Positions 1 to 10,675 of a stretch of DNA of 64,000 nt are shown here, piece after piece. This DNA comes from Lepas anatifera (lineage: Eukaryota; Arthropoda; Thecostraca; Lepadidae): assembly GCA_034440635.1 (NCBI GenBank), contig JAOTON010001526.1, forward strand, positions 2,179,001 through 2,243,000, read 5' to 3'. The first letter of the stretch is position 1, and each line of letters opens with the position of its first letter. The notes under the pieces are model-generated. The model was not told the origin of the DNA and searched no databases. It worked only from the letters and a program-made list of their open reading frames with translations. A program made the position numbers and the translations under genes.

Positions 1-312
1 ACGTGGCTTGTTTACACGAACTGTGCAGAAATTTAACTCTCATACGAGTATGTAACCCGCAGCGGATCCCTTTTGCACCACTTTCTCTTATTTTAGATGG
101 ACGGTAAAAAAGCATGTTTTAGCAAACCCAGTTTAGTATTTTATGGTATACGCTTCCTTGTGTTTTATGTGACTGTTTGTATGTTTTTACTAGCTCATTT
201 AGTATCTTGTACATCCCACTGCAGTTTTAACCTATGACTTCACCTTTCAGTGGGTTTTAAGCCTGTTGGTGATGAATTTGAATAAATAAATAAAAATATA
301 TATATACATGGT
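1..312 (+). repeat. Non-LTR retrotransposon 3' end-like segment with AAAT-type tail
   Basis: An AT-rich stretch without a reading frame ends in a short run of GAATAAATAAATAAA followed by TA dinucleotides (about 278-307). The same kind of tail closes the better preserved retrotransposon near 39856 and a segment near 5590. I infer the 3' untranslated end of a decayed CR1/L2-like element; no coding part is visible inside the window. Confidence 0.35.
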
Positions 313-429
313 TTACTAACAAATTTTATTGTTTATGGCGACACAATCAAAATAAAACTTTCAGTGCTTCATTGTCATTCTTTATGTTCTTGCTCCTTTT
401 TCCTCGCAGTGTTTTCCTTATTCTACTCA

Positions 430-578
430 CAGGCGGATCCAGGTGGGGGGGGAGGGCAACCGGGAAATTGCCCCCAAACCATCCTGATTTTGCCGATTTT
501 CTTTAAAATAAATAATTTACACGATTTTGGGCTCCATTGCCCCCCCCCCATCCAAACCATCGGCCTAGATACATCCCT
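430..578. mobile_element. hAT-like miniature element (probable)
   Basis: The left end CAGGCGGATCCAGG and the right end CCTAGATACATCCCT form an imperfect inverted pair. C-runs and G-runs lie next to the ends. This terminus type (CAGNGGCGGATCCAGG) recurs at 46204, 55371 and 61150. No matching target duplication was found, so the exact ends are uncertain. Adjoining bases 310-429 and 579-675 hold nothing I recognise. Confidence 0.4.
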
Positions 579-679
579 AATTTGACTTGTGTTTAGTGGG
601 GAAAGAAATTGACAAGGCGAAGGACAAAACGATTCTGGAACATCAGGCCAACAGAAGACATGGTTTGTGGGAAGGTTAA

Positions 680-1429
680 CCCTGCCCCCGAGGGGGCCAT
701 CGATGGCCCCTGGTTTTCCGGGATAGCAGAAAACGACGAGGCGCAGCACCGCGGTTGGGGCTCACCTCTCGCTTTTTCATATCCTGAAATTTTTGGTCCA
801 GGTCGGTCCCAGACGAGGTAAGGTCCCTCTTCCTTTAGGCTCTGTAGGTTTTAAGTCGATCGTTTGAAATTTCACTTCTGCCCCTCGGGTCTAGGTGTTT
901 CGGGTTTTGTTTCGTGCCTGGGTCGTCGGGCGCCTTCCTTGGAAAGCTGGGGAAAGCTATTTCTGATATAAAGCCAAAAATGATTGCAATACTCGACTGC
1001 TCGACAACGTTTTGGCTTTTCGGATCCCGGGGTCTTTTGCCTTTGCTTTTAGGTCTCGGTCCGGGTAAAACAGTATTTGCACTTTGCCTATTGTGCTGGA
1101 GGGTGAACAACACCACGTGTTTGTTTGTCTGGTTTTTTGTATAGGCGGTCCTTTTGCTTTGGTGACCTGGTTATTGGGTCCGAGGTGCCTTGGCGGTAAC
1201 CACTGGCGGGGGTCTTTCGTTGCATAGCGGAAAAGTACTGGCATTTGCTTAATGTCTTTACCGGCCTATGGCTCTATGACATAGGTTATGGTTTGTTAAT
1301 TTGCTATTTGGTGAAATAGCGATCTTGCCTATTTGCCTCTGGGGTACCTTGCCTGGCCAAACATGCGTTTTTTACTGATTCGGGTTTTTTTGGTTTGGTG
1401 CCTTTTTGGTTGGGGCGGGGGGCCCGGGG
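680..1429 (+). mobile_element. TTAA-flanked element, family E copy 1 (A-depleted, shrunken)
   Basis: It is bounded by TTAA at 676-679 and 1430-1433. The left end reads CCCTGCCCCCGAGGGGGCC and is followed by a GGGGCCATCGATGGCCCC palindrome (693-710). Its body aligns collinearly with the copy at 42604-43629 (shared blocks such as GGGATAGCAGAAAA, GACGAGGCGCAGCACCGCG and GCGGAAAAGTACTGGCA). It is 750 bp rather than 1026 bp because of many 1-4 base losses and is poor in A. The right palindrome is lost. No transposase frame is present, so it is non-autonomous. TTAA plus a CCC start suggests a piggyBac-like mobiliser, by inference. Confidence 0.7.
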
Positions 1430-1433
1430 TTAA

Positions 1434-1676
1434 AACCGATTCTGGATCATGCAACCAGAATTAGCTTGTCTAAAGGTTTCAGAGGGAGTTTGATGGGCGG
1501 TTCATGAAATTTTTCAGGTGCAGGTGGGGCCAGTATAGAAGTAATAAAGAACCGATGTCTTACATTCTGAGTGGTACCGTCCAGGATTGTGATTTGTAGG
1601 TACTCGATGAGTGGTACAATTAGTAGTCATGCAACCAGCATCACAGAATTACGTGTTTGGAAACTATATATGGATC
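1434..1676. other. Short unassigned spacer between two TTAA elements
   Basis: No reading frame or element end was recognised. The phrase CATGCAACCAG occurs twice (near 1448 and 1628), which hints at an older repeat. Confidence 0.3.
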
Positions 1677-1680
1677 TTAA

Positions 1681-2600
1681 CACGCGCACTGGAGGGGGCC
1701 CTCGGAGGCCCCCCTCCCACCTGTTTTCCGAGGTGGCTGGAGAACCGCTCGTAGCCGAAAAAGGAAACGTGGCCACATTTAACAGCATTTAATAGCGCGT
1801 CCATTGGTGAAAACTTTTTGAAAATCGGCCAGAAAATTTTTTGACTTATAGGCTTTCAAAGTCAGACCTGCATTTTGAGATCGCCGTAAACGCGCGGTCG
1901 GACCAGTTAGCTTGCATTGAAGACCGAGTGGTGACGTCATAACGTCATATAAGCGGGACTATATGTCAAGGTCACTTCACATGAAAGTCAAGGTCAAGGT
2001 CAAAGGTCACAGGTCAAGGTCATATCTGCACTTTCAAGGTCACTGACCACTGTGCGTCCGGCCAAATGACGTTACCCCGTCTGACATATATTATGCTATG
2101 ACGTCATCGGTAGGGTACCCCAATACAAAGTTCAAGGTCAAAGGTCAAGGTCAAAGGTCATTGGGAAAGGTCAATCCTCATTTCCCGCCAAACAGTGGCT
2201 ACAGTGTTAGTCAAAGTGTAAATAATAAGTAGTATACCATATGGTGACCTTAAAAGTCAATGACCTTGAATAACCTTGACCCAAAAGTTGTGGGGAAGCC
2301 TCTTTAAAACCTTTTCTCTATGAACCTTGTCTGCCTTTAGCTTATTCCCGCCATTTTCCTGCATAATCACAGCATTTATCAATCGATACCAGCATGGCCA
2401 ATATTTGACCTTTACGACCTCGTTTGACCTTGAAGATATTGACCTAGGTCAATGAAAATTGGTCATCATGTAGATCACCATAGCCTCCACCCACCTACCA
2501 AGTGGTGTTTTTCTAACCCTCTTAGTTTCCGAGATCTTAGGAGGGCCTACCAGGCCCCCTCCAGTGCGCGTTTGTGCCAGACCCCCCTCCAGTGCGGGTT
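1681..2600 (+). mobile_element. TTAA-flanked element, family B copy 1, with AGGTCA arrays
   Basis: TTAA lies at 1677-1680 and 2601-2604. The ends are inverted repeats: CACGCGCACTGGAGGGGG on the left and CCCCCCTCCAGTGCGGGTT on the right. The interior has no transposase frame. It carries many AGGTCA half-sites: five at 1991-2022 with spacings 0,1,1,0 and four at 2135-2160 with spacings 1,0,1. Further half-sites lie in inverse orientation near 2255-2280 and 2405-2455. Related sequence occurs at 19655-20728, 25702-26163 and 27176-27570. This is the best-bounded member and serves as reference. It is a non-autonomous DNA transposon of piggyBac/Kolobok/Sola3 type, by TSD only. Confidence 0.75.
1991..2160 (+). 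promoter_or_regulatory. Clustered AGGTCA direct repeats (DR0/DR1)
   Basis: Exact AGGTCA hexamers occur at 1991, 1997, 2004, 2011, 2017 and again at 2135, 2142, 2148, 2155. Direct repeats spaced by one base are the classical RXR/HNF4/COUP-type nuclear receptor site, and TCAAGGTCA is the SF-1/ERR-type monomer site. That is established for the factors; binding here is inference. The sites lie inside a transposon. Confidence 0.4.
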
Positions 2601-2604
2601 TTAA

Positions 2605-4533
2605 TACTAGGTATAGGACTGTCATGTCATGGCAAGGTATTAACCAGCAGAAACGCAACAGGCGCTGCTTATTAATACCAGCGTATAGAATATGTCGTTG
2701 CTTACAAATGTTTACAAATTTGTAGAAATGTTTAAAAGCGCCTGGCCCCACAGGCCAAAGGACCGCATGATGCTACGTGTTCGGCTGCTTTCAAATACTT
2801 CCCTCAATGTGCTTGCCTTATTGTGAACGAATTTTTTGGTGGAATATGCGCCTAATTCAGGTATTGTGTATAACTTTTGCTTTACTGTATCTTATAACGA
2901 CATGACTGTTAAGTATGGAGTATGCAATAAGTTGTCTAACAGATATATATGTGCACACATTGCTGATGGTCTATTATGTCTGAGGATCTCCTTTGCTGAC
3001 TAAAATATTGAGCATTTTTGAGGGTGCCCAGCACATCACTGCCCCCCAAAGAATGTAAATCCATACCCCCTGTATTCAGCTCCGCGCGTGTACATATATT
3101 TTTTCAGTACCTATTTATCTCAGTTACGTGCCCCAACATTATCATTGGTGATTCATGCGCTCTCCAACGTTCCCTTTCTTGACTTCTGCCGCAATGATCG
3201 CAATACACCCACTGGGTTTTACCTTGATATCTCGCTTTATGACCTGTGGGAGACTACAAGTCCAGCGGCTTCAGCGGCGTGTCCATAATGATACTGGTTT
3301 ATCACCGGTCAGTTGGTTCAAGAGCTGGTTCCTTGTTCAGCTTTCTTCCATAAGTGTATTATATGTTAATGTTGTAGCATCAAGTCTGACGTTTAGAAAT
3401 ATTTACATTTGTCTCTTCAACAGCAGGAGCTACATGCAAGACTTCAAGAGTTGGCTCTTAGTAATCAGTAGGAATCATCGTCGTTATTTTAGACCAAAGA
3501 GTTCCCAAATATCATCGTTATTCGCCTATAGGTAATAATGAACAGAAGCATCGTCATTACCTTCATACTCTGGCATATATATTTGCCCCCGGTACCTGCC
3601 TCGGCGTTATTTTCACAGGTATATGTCCACTGTTTTCCGCACGACTTAACGCGCAGTGATGAGTAAAGCGAATATCGACGAGCGAATAATACGCTTTTTC
3701 GTGTAACTTTGGCCCTGTTCCGTCGGTCAGTACAGCCGTGCAGATTTTTCGTTTCAAACGCTTTTGAATGATGTTTAGAAGCTTGACCTAGCTCTTCTGG
3801 ATGCCGAGTTACGCCCTGATTTTGCCACACTCATTTTTCGAATAAAATTGCCTCACATGGATTTGGGAATGACATCATAACTCGTGGACCTGACCTGACC
3901 TGATGCCAACTTTTGGTCATAAGTTGTGGGATAAATCACCCTAGAGGTGATTTATTTTGCACATTCGGTTTTACATGGGCATTCATAACAGTGCGGACAG
4001 AACAGATGAGGCGATCAGCATACAATGCCATGTGCGCGGTACACTGCCTGCGACAGAGATAATCCCATGACATCATGGTGGCACTGCTGAAACTACGCCC
4101 ATGATGACAGCTTCTCCATGCGTCAGAGTCAAATACGCTAGTGGGCGACTGCAGAGCGTCGTCACATGGAGCAAGTCCGGCGTGCCGGTATTTCCTAAAA
4201 CGACACGCTTTCCTGGGGTGCTGTGATGGCTAGCGTGAGGTAGTTCACAGCTAAGACTTGCCCAGGAGCTGCTTTGTTCTGATTTTTACTACGGTTCCAT
4301 GAAAACTTTGCTCGGATTCCTAAGATATGAACAGGCATTATCTACTTTACGGAGCTTAAGGTTTGTTCCAGTCTAGGCTCACACGTGCGGCGGTATTCAG
4401 ATGAAACACAATCTGTAGCTTTGCACAGAATACGCTATCGAAAACGTGGCATACAGAAATTCCCCGGCAATCATTTAAATGAGAAGACTTGAGGGAGACA
4501 ATCGTTAAATTCAAACTATACCACATTACAGTC
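2605..4533. other. Gene-poor spacer
   Basis: No convincing gene was found. A 126-codon frame at 3155-3535 has no recognisable motif and is within chance expectation. Around 3865-3905 the phrase GACATCATAACTCG followed by tandem GACCT units matches 42246-42285, marking a small dispersed repeat. A perfect 10-bp hairpin is at 3931-3955. Confidence 0.5.
3931..3955. repeat. Short perfect hairpin
   Basis: ATAAATCACC at 3931-3940 is the exact reverse complement of GGTGATTTAT at 3946-3955, with a 5-base loop. It lies just after the AGGTCA-like repeat fragment; function unknown. Confidence 0.6.
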
Positions 4534-4537
4534 TAAA

Positions 4538-4985
4538 AGGGAATGCGGCACCTTGGTCGAATCCTGGAATTTAGTGTAATTAGGCGTACTTTTAGCCGAA
4601 AATAATGAAACCACTCATGATTTCTCTGAAAAATGTACAATAAGCTCAATATTTTGATTTTTAAAATACTCCTCTAGAAAAATAAATGAATGTCAGCCTG
4701 GGGATGATGTCTGATCTGGCAACCACTACCATACTTGAAACGCTTCAAGGGCTTCGATTGGCTGATGCTCATCATGACGTCAGCACATGTCGTCACACCA
4801 ACAGCCATGACAACTGTGGCCTGCTGATAGGGGTACAAGAGGGGTACATTGCAGGTAGGTTTTAGCTTTTTCTACGGAAATCGCGAGTTCCAAGACAAAT
4901 AGTATATTGAGTACTGGGTTTTCCGACTTGCTTTACAACTTGGCTATCTCAGTTAAAATCACGTTATGAAGGTGCCACCTTCCCT
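4538..4985 (+). mobile_element. TTAA-type miniature element, family A copy 1
   Basis: It begins AGGGAATGCGGCACCTTGG and ends AAGGTGCCACCTTCCCT, an 18-bp near-perfect inverted repeat. Flanks are TAAA and TTAA. It aligns along its whole length with the copies at 9122-9571 (about 90 percent by eye) and 10221-10675. No coding capacity. The interior contains TGACGTCA and a conserved TACAAGAGGGGTACATTGCAG block. Confidence 0.8.
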
Positions 4986-4989
4986 TTAA

Positions 4990-5578
4990 GTATTTCAAGA
5001 GACCATTGCCGTGTACCTGACATCGGTTATCTTAATTGACTTTGGGCTTGTTTGTACTTTACAGCCACACATAAGGCGAAAACAAAGCCATTTCAGTGCA
5101 AGTTGAATTAAAATTAACAGTAGGTATTCAATAACTATGGGTCATTACTGCCCTCACAATACATCACCGAACGTACCGGTAAGAGAAACCGCAACTGTTT
5201 TGAAACAAATCTGACTTAGTTAAAATTTTTGGAACGTTGTCTGTCGAGGTGTGCCTCCATATCAGATAACGCTTGTAAGTGCATCTTTCTTTAGGTTTAG
5301 CTTTAGCTTCTTTAGCTTTCTGTAGGACGTGATAAATATATCACGAGAGCTGAGGCTGACTTGGCCCGAGCTCTCGTCGAAAACGCCTCTAAGAATGTTC
5401 ACGCGCATTGCACAAGAAGCACGCTAGAGCAGGTACGGAACACAACATTCTCCAAAAAGGGCTTCGCTTGTTTCGATACAGTATCTACTTCAATAGAAGG
5501 CTATTTGAAGTGGAATTTGTTGCCATTTTATCCATTTGAATTTTTGGAAGTGTGAGAATTGCTTTGGAAAATTTGAGC
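4990..5578. other. Spacer with no recognised gene
   Basis: A 64-codon frame at 5361-5555 has no recognisable features. The last 30 bases lead into an AAAT-type tail, so part of this may be a retrotransposon 3' untranslated region. Confidence 0.4.
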
Positions 5579-5587
5579 CTGATCGAT

Positions 5588-5598
5588 GAAATAAATAA

Positions 5599-5653
<55 letters not shown>

Positions 5654-5658
5654 TTTTG
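5588..5658. repeat. AAAT tail plus TA microsatellite
   Basis: GAAATAAATAAATAAA is followed by about 45 bp of pure TA and a T/G homopolymer stretch. The AAAT motif before the TA run matches the retrotransposon tail near 39856, so the microsatellite probably grew from a retrotransposon 3' end. Confidence 0.8.
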
Positions 5659-5659
5659 G

Positions 5660-6337
5660 GGGGATGGGGGTAACGACGCACCAACTGCTGGTCATATGGC
5701 GTCAGAGGGGAAGGGAAATAAGCTAGGCTTGAGCTATTGCAGGGCACCACATCCTGCCACTACGTGAGCACGAACCACACGACACCCTGCACATACATAA
5801 TGTCGTAGGCCGAGCCAAACACGCGCGCAAACCGATTGCGCCACCCCAGATAAAGCGACTCTTTCATGATGGTGATGAAGGAATCATTCCTAGTCTGACC
5901 TCTGGATGTTTCTTGTTTCTGTAATAAATAGCAATTCAGAAACGAGTGAAAGGTGTAGCATTTCGGGACGTGCTCAGCATACATTTTATTAGAGTTTTTT
6001 ATTACCATCCTCACAATACCTAAAAGGCATATTTTAGGATATGGTGTTCTAATGAATACAATCCACCTAAACCTCATTAACAAATATTTATCACTTTATC
6101 AGACATTCCTCATTATTCGTACGGCTAACGAGACAGATTTATTCACAAGGTTTGAAAATGTACACTAGCATAAACCAAAATATTATTATTTTCGTTACTG
6201 CGACGTAGCTTCTTACCTTTGGAATCTGTTCATGATGATATGTTTTGAATTAACTCCTTATATTGCCCAGAAGAAAACATCATAAAAGAAGGGGCATTTC
6301 AATTGAGCACCGTAAATTGCTTGAATTCCCAGAGTGC
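5660..6337. other. Spacer with a TTAACGACGCACCAA-type motif
   Basis: No gene was recognised. TAACGACGCACCAACTG at about 5670 recurs at about 25623, and a shorter form at about 44523; this looks like part of a dispersed short repeat. The 107-codon minus-strand frame at 5760-6083 shows no motif. Confidence 0.35.
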
Positions 6338-6345
6338 CCCGTGAC

Positions 6346-6656
6346 CAGGGGCGTAACCAAGGGGGGCGGCGGCAGGGACAGCCGCCCCTCCCTGAGGGCC
6401 TCGAAGGGCCCCCTGAGGACACGTGCCGCGCTTCGTGCGGCTCGCCCGCACTATGCTCTGTGGCCAAATTTGGCATTTTATACCAGGCAGGTATAAATTC
6501 TTAAGGTTAAACCTATATATACTCTTAAGCCCTCTTCAGCACTCAATTATGTAACAAGTAGGGTCCTTTTTACCCATCAGGGCCCTTTTGGCGCTGTCGC
6601 AGGGGCCCTTTTGGGGCGCCACCCCCTCCCTGAGCGAAATCCTGGCTACGCCCCTG
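6346..6656 (+). mobile_element. hAT-like miniature element, family C copy 1 (empty-site form)
   Basis: It begins CAGGGGCGTAACCAAGG and ends CCTGGCTACGCCCCTG, an inverted pair. It is flanked by CCCGTGAC (6338-6345) and CCTGTGAC (6657-6664), a 7/8 match as expected for an old 8-bp hAT duplication. It has no coding capacity. Reverse-complemented, it matches the element at 13185-15288, and around 6592-6600 it shows the uninterrupted sequence into which the 1.9-kb insert later jumped in that other copy. Confidence 0.85.
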
Positions 6657-6664
6657 CCTGTGAC

Positions 6665-7600
6665 AAAACTCATTTATATTTGCACACGTTTCAGCTTGCT
6701 GGCTCTAACAAAAGCTGCCAAATATCAATGTCATCGACGTTTTAGGTGAGAAAAACACACCTCAAAGAACGGATGACCACCAATGTTGATGACACACACA
6801 GGTCTGTTGTAGGAGAGCTAATTTGTGTGCAGTGAGGACAACCTGAACGCGAACACCACCTGAACGCGAACACCAAGTGGGTCAATCGGGCTCTTTTCTG
6901 TGACGATCGATGTTCGTGGCGAGTTAATCAAGCTTTATCACAACGCTGATTGAATGTGCTGTAGGGGAAAGAACCGTGTCGAAAAAGTAAACCAGAAAAG
7001 AAAAAGGAAATAAGCCGTCCGGTCATATTTGCTTGCAGCCTTGACGCACATCACTATTTTCTTCCAGACGCAAAGCGAATAGAGAATAATAGTCTGTGTC
7101 ACGATAAATAAGCATAAATAAAAAAATTGGAAAGAGCGGCGACGGTCCATCATTAGTAGAAGAGGTCACTCCCCATCTTCGCATCAAACTTGATATTGTG
7201 GTTCAGGTCGGGTTGCCCGATCTTGTTCGGGGGATATCAAGCTGTTCTTAAATTATTTTCACCTATTACTTACATATCACAATATTCGAAAATGATTATG
7301 TAGCAGCCATGGAGGTGTATTTAGACATGGTAGTACTCCATGATAAAAACAGAAACACTGCATTGTATTCCCGGGAGCATACATCAAAACGTTTGCGAGG
7401 AAATAAGATGGTGTCTCTTTCTTATTGTATAAAATGTGCGGAATAACACCAACCATTAACATCCATTTCTTCGTCCATGTGTAGACTGGTGTCTACGGCT
7501 GATTTGTGGTTGTCGGCACGCCTCTGGTGATTCGTATGTAAGGCGACAGCACTGGCGCTACCGCTTTGGGTTGATCGTTGCCACCGGTTGCGGTGATGTT
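6665..7600. other. Spacer with no recognised gene
   Basis: Several short frames on both strands have no motif or composition suggesting a gene. A short direct repeat CCTGAACGCGAACACCA occurs twice at 6842-6874. Nothing else is supported. Confidence 0.4.
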
Positions 7601-8010
7601 GCCTACTTCCGGTCATACTGTGAATTATATTGGTTGTGTTTTGGGGTTGGTTACTAATATTGGTAAGGCTTGAATTGGTGGAATAATTATTGGTACTGTT
7701 TTGGTGAAAAGTTTATTTAGGCCTTGTGGTTTCGCACGACCGCGGCGGCTGCTGGCCGCGTGTGCTGTTTTGTCTGGTGTGGTGCTGGTGTGTGTGTGCC
7801 CGTGGAGTGTGTTTTAGTTGTGTTTGGTTTTGTTGATATTTATAGATGTTTGTTTTGTTACTGACCTTTAGGTTTGGGCTGGTTGTTTGCCGGCATCTCA
7901 CTTTTTTGGCGGGTGTGTCTTGTTTGAATATTTGTATGTGTTGGGCGTAGAATTGAGTAGGTGTGGCTGTTTGGGATGTATTGGGCTGTTTTGCATGTGG
8001 TGGTCGTAAT
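7600..8010. other. Strongly G/T-skewed stretch
   Basis: For about 400 bp the plus strand is dominated by G and T (TTGGT, GTGTG, TTTTG motifs). The minus strand therefore encodes Q/H/T/N-rich frames at 7713-7901 and 7422-7616. I cannot assign a gene; such low-complexity peptides are expected from composition alone. Confidence 0.5.
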
Positions 8011-8754
8011 GTAGTCGCCTCCCTTCGTCATGTTCCTATGTTGGTAATATATTATTCCTAATTGCTCCCTTGATCTCCTAAAATTACGTAGTTATGCACG
8101 AATGCCTGATGTATGTAAATCTTAATCGGTTTCAATCAGACAACTAAACCTTCCCTTGCACGCCTGTGCACATGATGGTGCGGCGACCTGGATATTAGAC
8201 GATCAGTATATTTTAACCTAACTCTAACTTAATCACGTGGTTAGGGATGGATATGAATCAAGAGAGTCCCAGTCGTCTTGAGAGTTTGAAAGAAATTGAA
8301 TCTCAAGAAAGTCAGCCCGTGATTTAACGCACACTTCTTAGTGTCGTTATAATCCATAACACAGTATACAATGTTATAGATATGTGCATACCTCAATCCG
8401 GCCCCACATTATGTTGCTGCGTTTATTCCTTGCCCAAAATAGCATAGGTAACTGTCTCTAGCGGCCTCTGCATTTTGAGAGGGTCTTTATATCCAGTTTC
8501 TCGTTGCGGTAAGGATTTTTGGGCCATTTCCAAGAGAGATTGTGGTGGCGGGAGGAGGGAGAGCATTCAACTTCCACACCGCTAACCCGGGCTTAAATCC
8601 CTGGGTGGGTATTGTGCATAAGTCTTTCCGACCCCCATCATAACCTCACAACAGTGAGAGTTGGCGACGACATAGGACCTTAGCACTCGGTGTGTCGTAA
8701 AGCCCAATGTCGTCGCCGAGCTATTTGAAAGATAGGTTAGTGCGGTATGTATAT
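8010..8754. other. Spacer, possible tRNA-derived SINE fragment near 8540-8720
   Basis: The phrase GGGCTTAAATCCC near 8590 loosely resembles a Pol III B box (GGTTCRANTCC), and the segment ends with a repeated GTCGTCGCCGAG-like motif. This is weak and only suggests a tRNA-like SINE. No protein gene is visible. Confidence 0.2.
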
Positions 8755-9857
8755 TTATCGTTTGGATTTACACTCATAGGGCAATGCTCTAAAGGTCTTT
8801 ATTGCTAGACGCGTGCAGTAGGAGGCCACAGGAAAGAGATAACTGAATATTAAAACTGAAAATATGAGACGCCCCAAACCATACCTTTCTCCCCAAACAA
8901 AAACAAACAAGCCGTCTATGTCTAACATAATGAAAAGAATAGAAAGTGCAAAAATGCACAAGACTATGATGATTCCAGAAGTGAAAGTGAGTGCACGACC
9001 TGGATCAGACGGCTAAAAACCACCCATATGCATACTCGATCAAAAACTGATTATAAGTGCTGGGAAGTTAAGGACATAAGCATAGACTGTGAAAACACCG
9101 CTGAAATAAACTACAGCTTAAAGGGAATGTGGCGCCTTGGTCGAGTCCTGGAATTTAGTTTAGTTAGGCTTACTTTTAGCCGAAAATAATGAAACCACTC
9201 ATGATTTCTCTGAAAATTGTACAATAAGCTCAATATTTTGATTTTTAAAATACTCCTCAAGGAAAAGAAATAAATATCAGCCTGTGGATGATGTCATGAT
9301 CTGGCAACCACTATCATACTTGAAACGCTTCAGGGGCTTCAATTGGCTGATGCTCATCGTGACGTTAGCATAGGTCATCACACCAACAGCCATTACAACT
9401 GTGGCCTGCTGCTAGGGGTACAAGAGGGGTACATTGCAGGTAGGTTTTAGCTTTTTTCTACGGAAATCTCGAGTTCCAAAACAAATGATATATTGAGTAC
9501 CGGGTTTTCCGACTTGCTTTACAACTTGGCTATCTCAGCTAAAATCACGTTATGAAGGTGCCACCTTCCCTTTAAATGTGCTAACGTATATTTAAAACCT
9601 CCTAGAATTGGTGGGAAAAGAACAGTGAACCCTAGGAAACAATACCAAAGCCAAATAGCGGTCAAAATTGAAGTATATACTTCACCTAAAAACCCCAACG
9701 AGAGATACAGCAAGGTTAAGAACAGTGCTGGTAAAAACAAGAAAAAAGAGGTAAAAGGGTCGGGAACAAGGTAGAACGCGACGTTTTGGTCATTGGGTCT
9801 CTCTGAAAAGTCGATCAGGTCAAACAAGGCCAAGAACTTTGAGCTTAGGACGGATAA
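8755..9857 (-). pseudogene. Possible multi-pass membrane protein fragment interrupted by family A copy 2
   Basis: On the minus strand, a frame from 9857 down to the element edge at 9572 encodes a very hydrophobic stretch rich in F, L, W and Y after an acidic start (residues near FSERPNDQNV). On the far side of the inserted family A element (9122-9571) a second hydrophobic frame runs in from 9117. A third lies at 8755-8990 and ends in a basic tail. The three pieces are not in one frame, and no family motif is recognised. They may be exons of an unknown membrane protein, a decayed receptor, or chance translations of A/T-rich DNA. Confidence 0.25.
9122..9571 (+). mobile_element. TTAA-type miniature element, family A copy 2
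   Basis: It has perfect TTAA flanks at 9118-9121 and 9572-9575. The ends AGGGAATGTGGCGCCTTGG and AAGGTGCCACCTTCCCT are inverted. It is nearly identical along its length to 4538-4985, which implies fairly recent activity. It is non-coding. Confidence 0.85.
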
Positions 9858-10216
9858 TCACCGTTGTTGCAGCGTCCCAGAATCAGCGGGCATCTGACTG
9901 CGCTGCTTCAGACGGTTTGGTTTTTGTGCACAGATGTGTCTTTCAGGTTGAATTAGCCTTAATTCAGCATAGCTCCGCTTCATATGGTGCACACCCTGAG
10001 AAAATCCAAGAAATGAAATTTTCGTATATTCAAAAATAAATCCCCTCCACTACGGTTTACTGTTTCCAACTGAGAATTATCAATCGAAGAATATTGGGAG
10101 CAGATCACCATTGTAATACATTGCGTGAGACTTATTGGAAATTTCCGCGGTCAGTGTGTGAGTTAAAGAAGGGAAGCTCAGGGGTCACGGTCCAGACTTC
10201 TTCCGACCTGCTCATC
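9858..10216. other. Spacer with no recognised gene
   Basis: Only short frames without motifs are present between the two family A copies. Confidence 0.4.
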
Positions 10217-10220
10217 TTCA

Positions 10221-10675
10221 AGGGAATGTGGCACCTTGGTGGAATCCATGAATTTAGTGTAATTAGGGGTATCTTTAGCCGAAAATCATTAAAACGTCCA
10301 TGATTTCTCTGAAAATTTTACAATGAGCTCAATATGTTGATTTTTTAAATGTTCCTCTAGGGTGAAAAATAAACCTCCGCCTGTGGATGACTACTACTAC
10401 CATATTCAAATAATACTACCACATTCAATAGGCTCCAAGGGCTTCAATTGGCTGATTACTTACCATGACGTCAGCCCTGTCGTCACACCAACAGCTGAAA
10501 ACTGTGACCGCCTGGATGGGGTAGATTTGGGGTACATTTTAGGTAGGTTTTTATCCTTTCTCCACAAAAATTTTGAGTTTCAAGACAAATGATGTATTAA
10601 GTACCGGGTTTTCCGGCATGCTTTACAATTTGGCTATCTCAGTTAAAATCACGTTATAAAGTTGTCACATTCCCT
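10221..10675 (+). mobile_element. TTAA-type miniature element, family A copy 3 (TTCA flanks)
   Basis: Ends AGGGAATGTGGCACCTTGG and the inverted TCACATTCCCT. Flanks are TTCA at 10217-10220 and again TTCA at 10676-10679, a 4-bp duplication that is not strict TTAA. It is more diverged (roughly 80 percent by eye) than copies 1 and 2. Non-coding. Confidence 0.75.

Noticed and set aside
423..749. 108-codon minus-strand frame
   Set aside because: Runs through homopolymer runs of a hAT-like element and into a TTAA element; no motif.
8560..8620. Possible tRNA gene
   Set aside because: B-box-like word only; arms do not pair as a tRNA.
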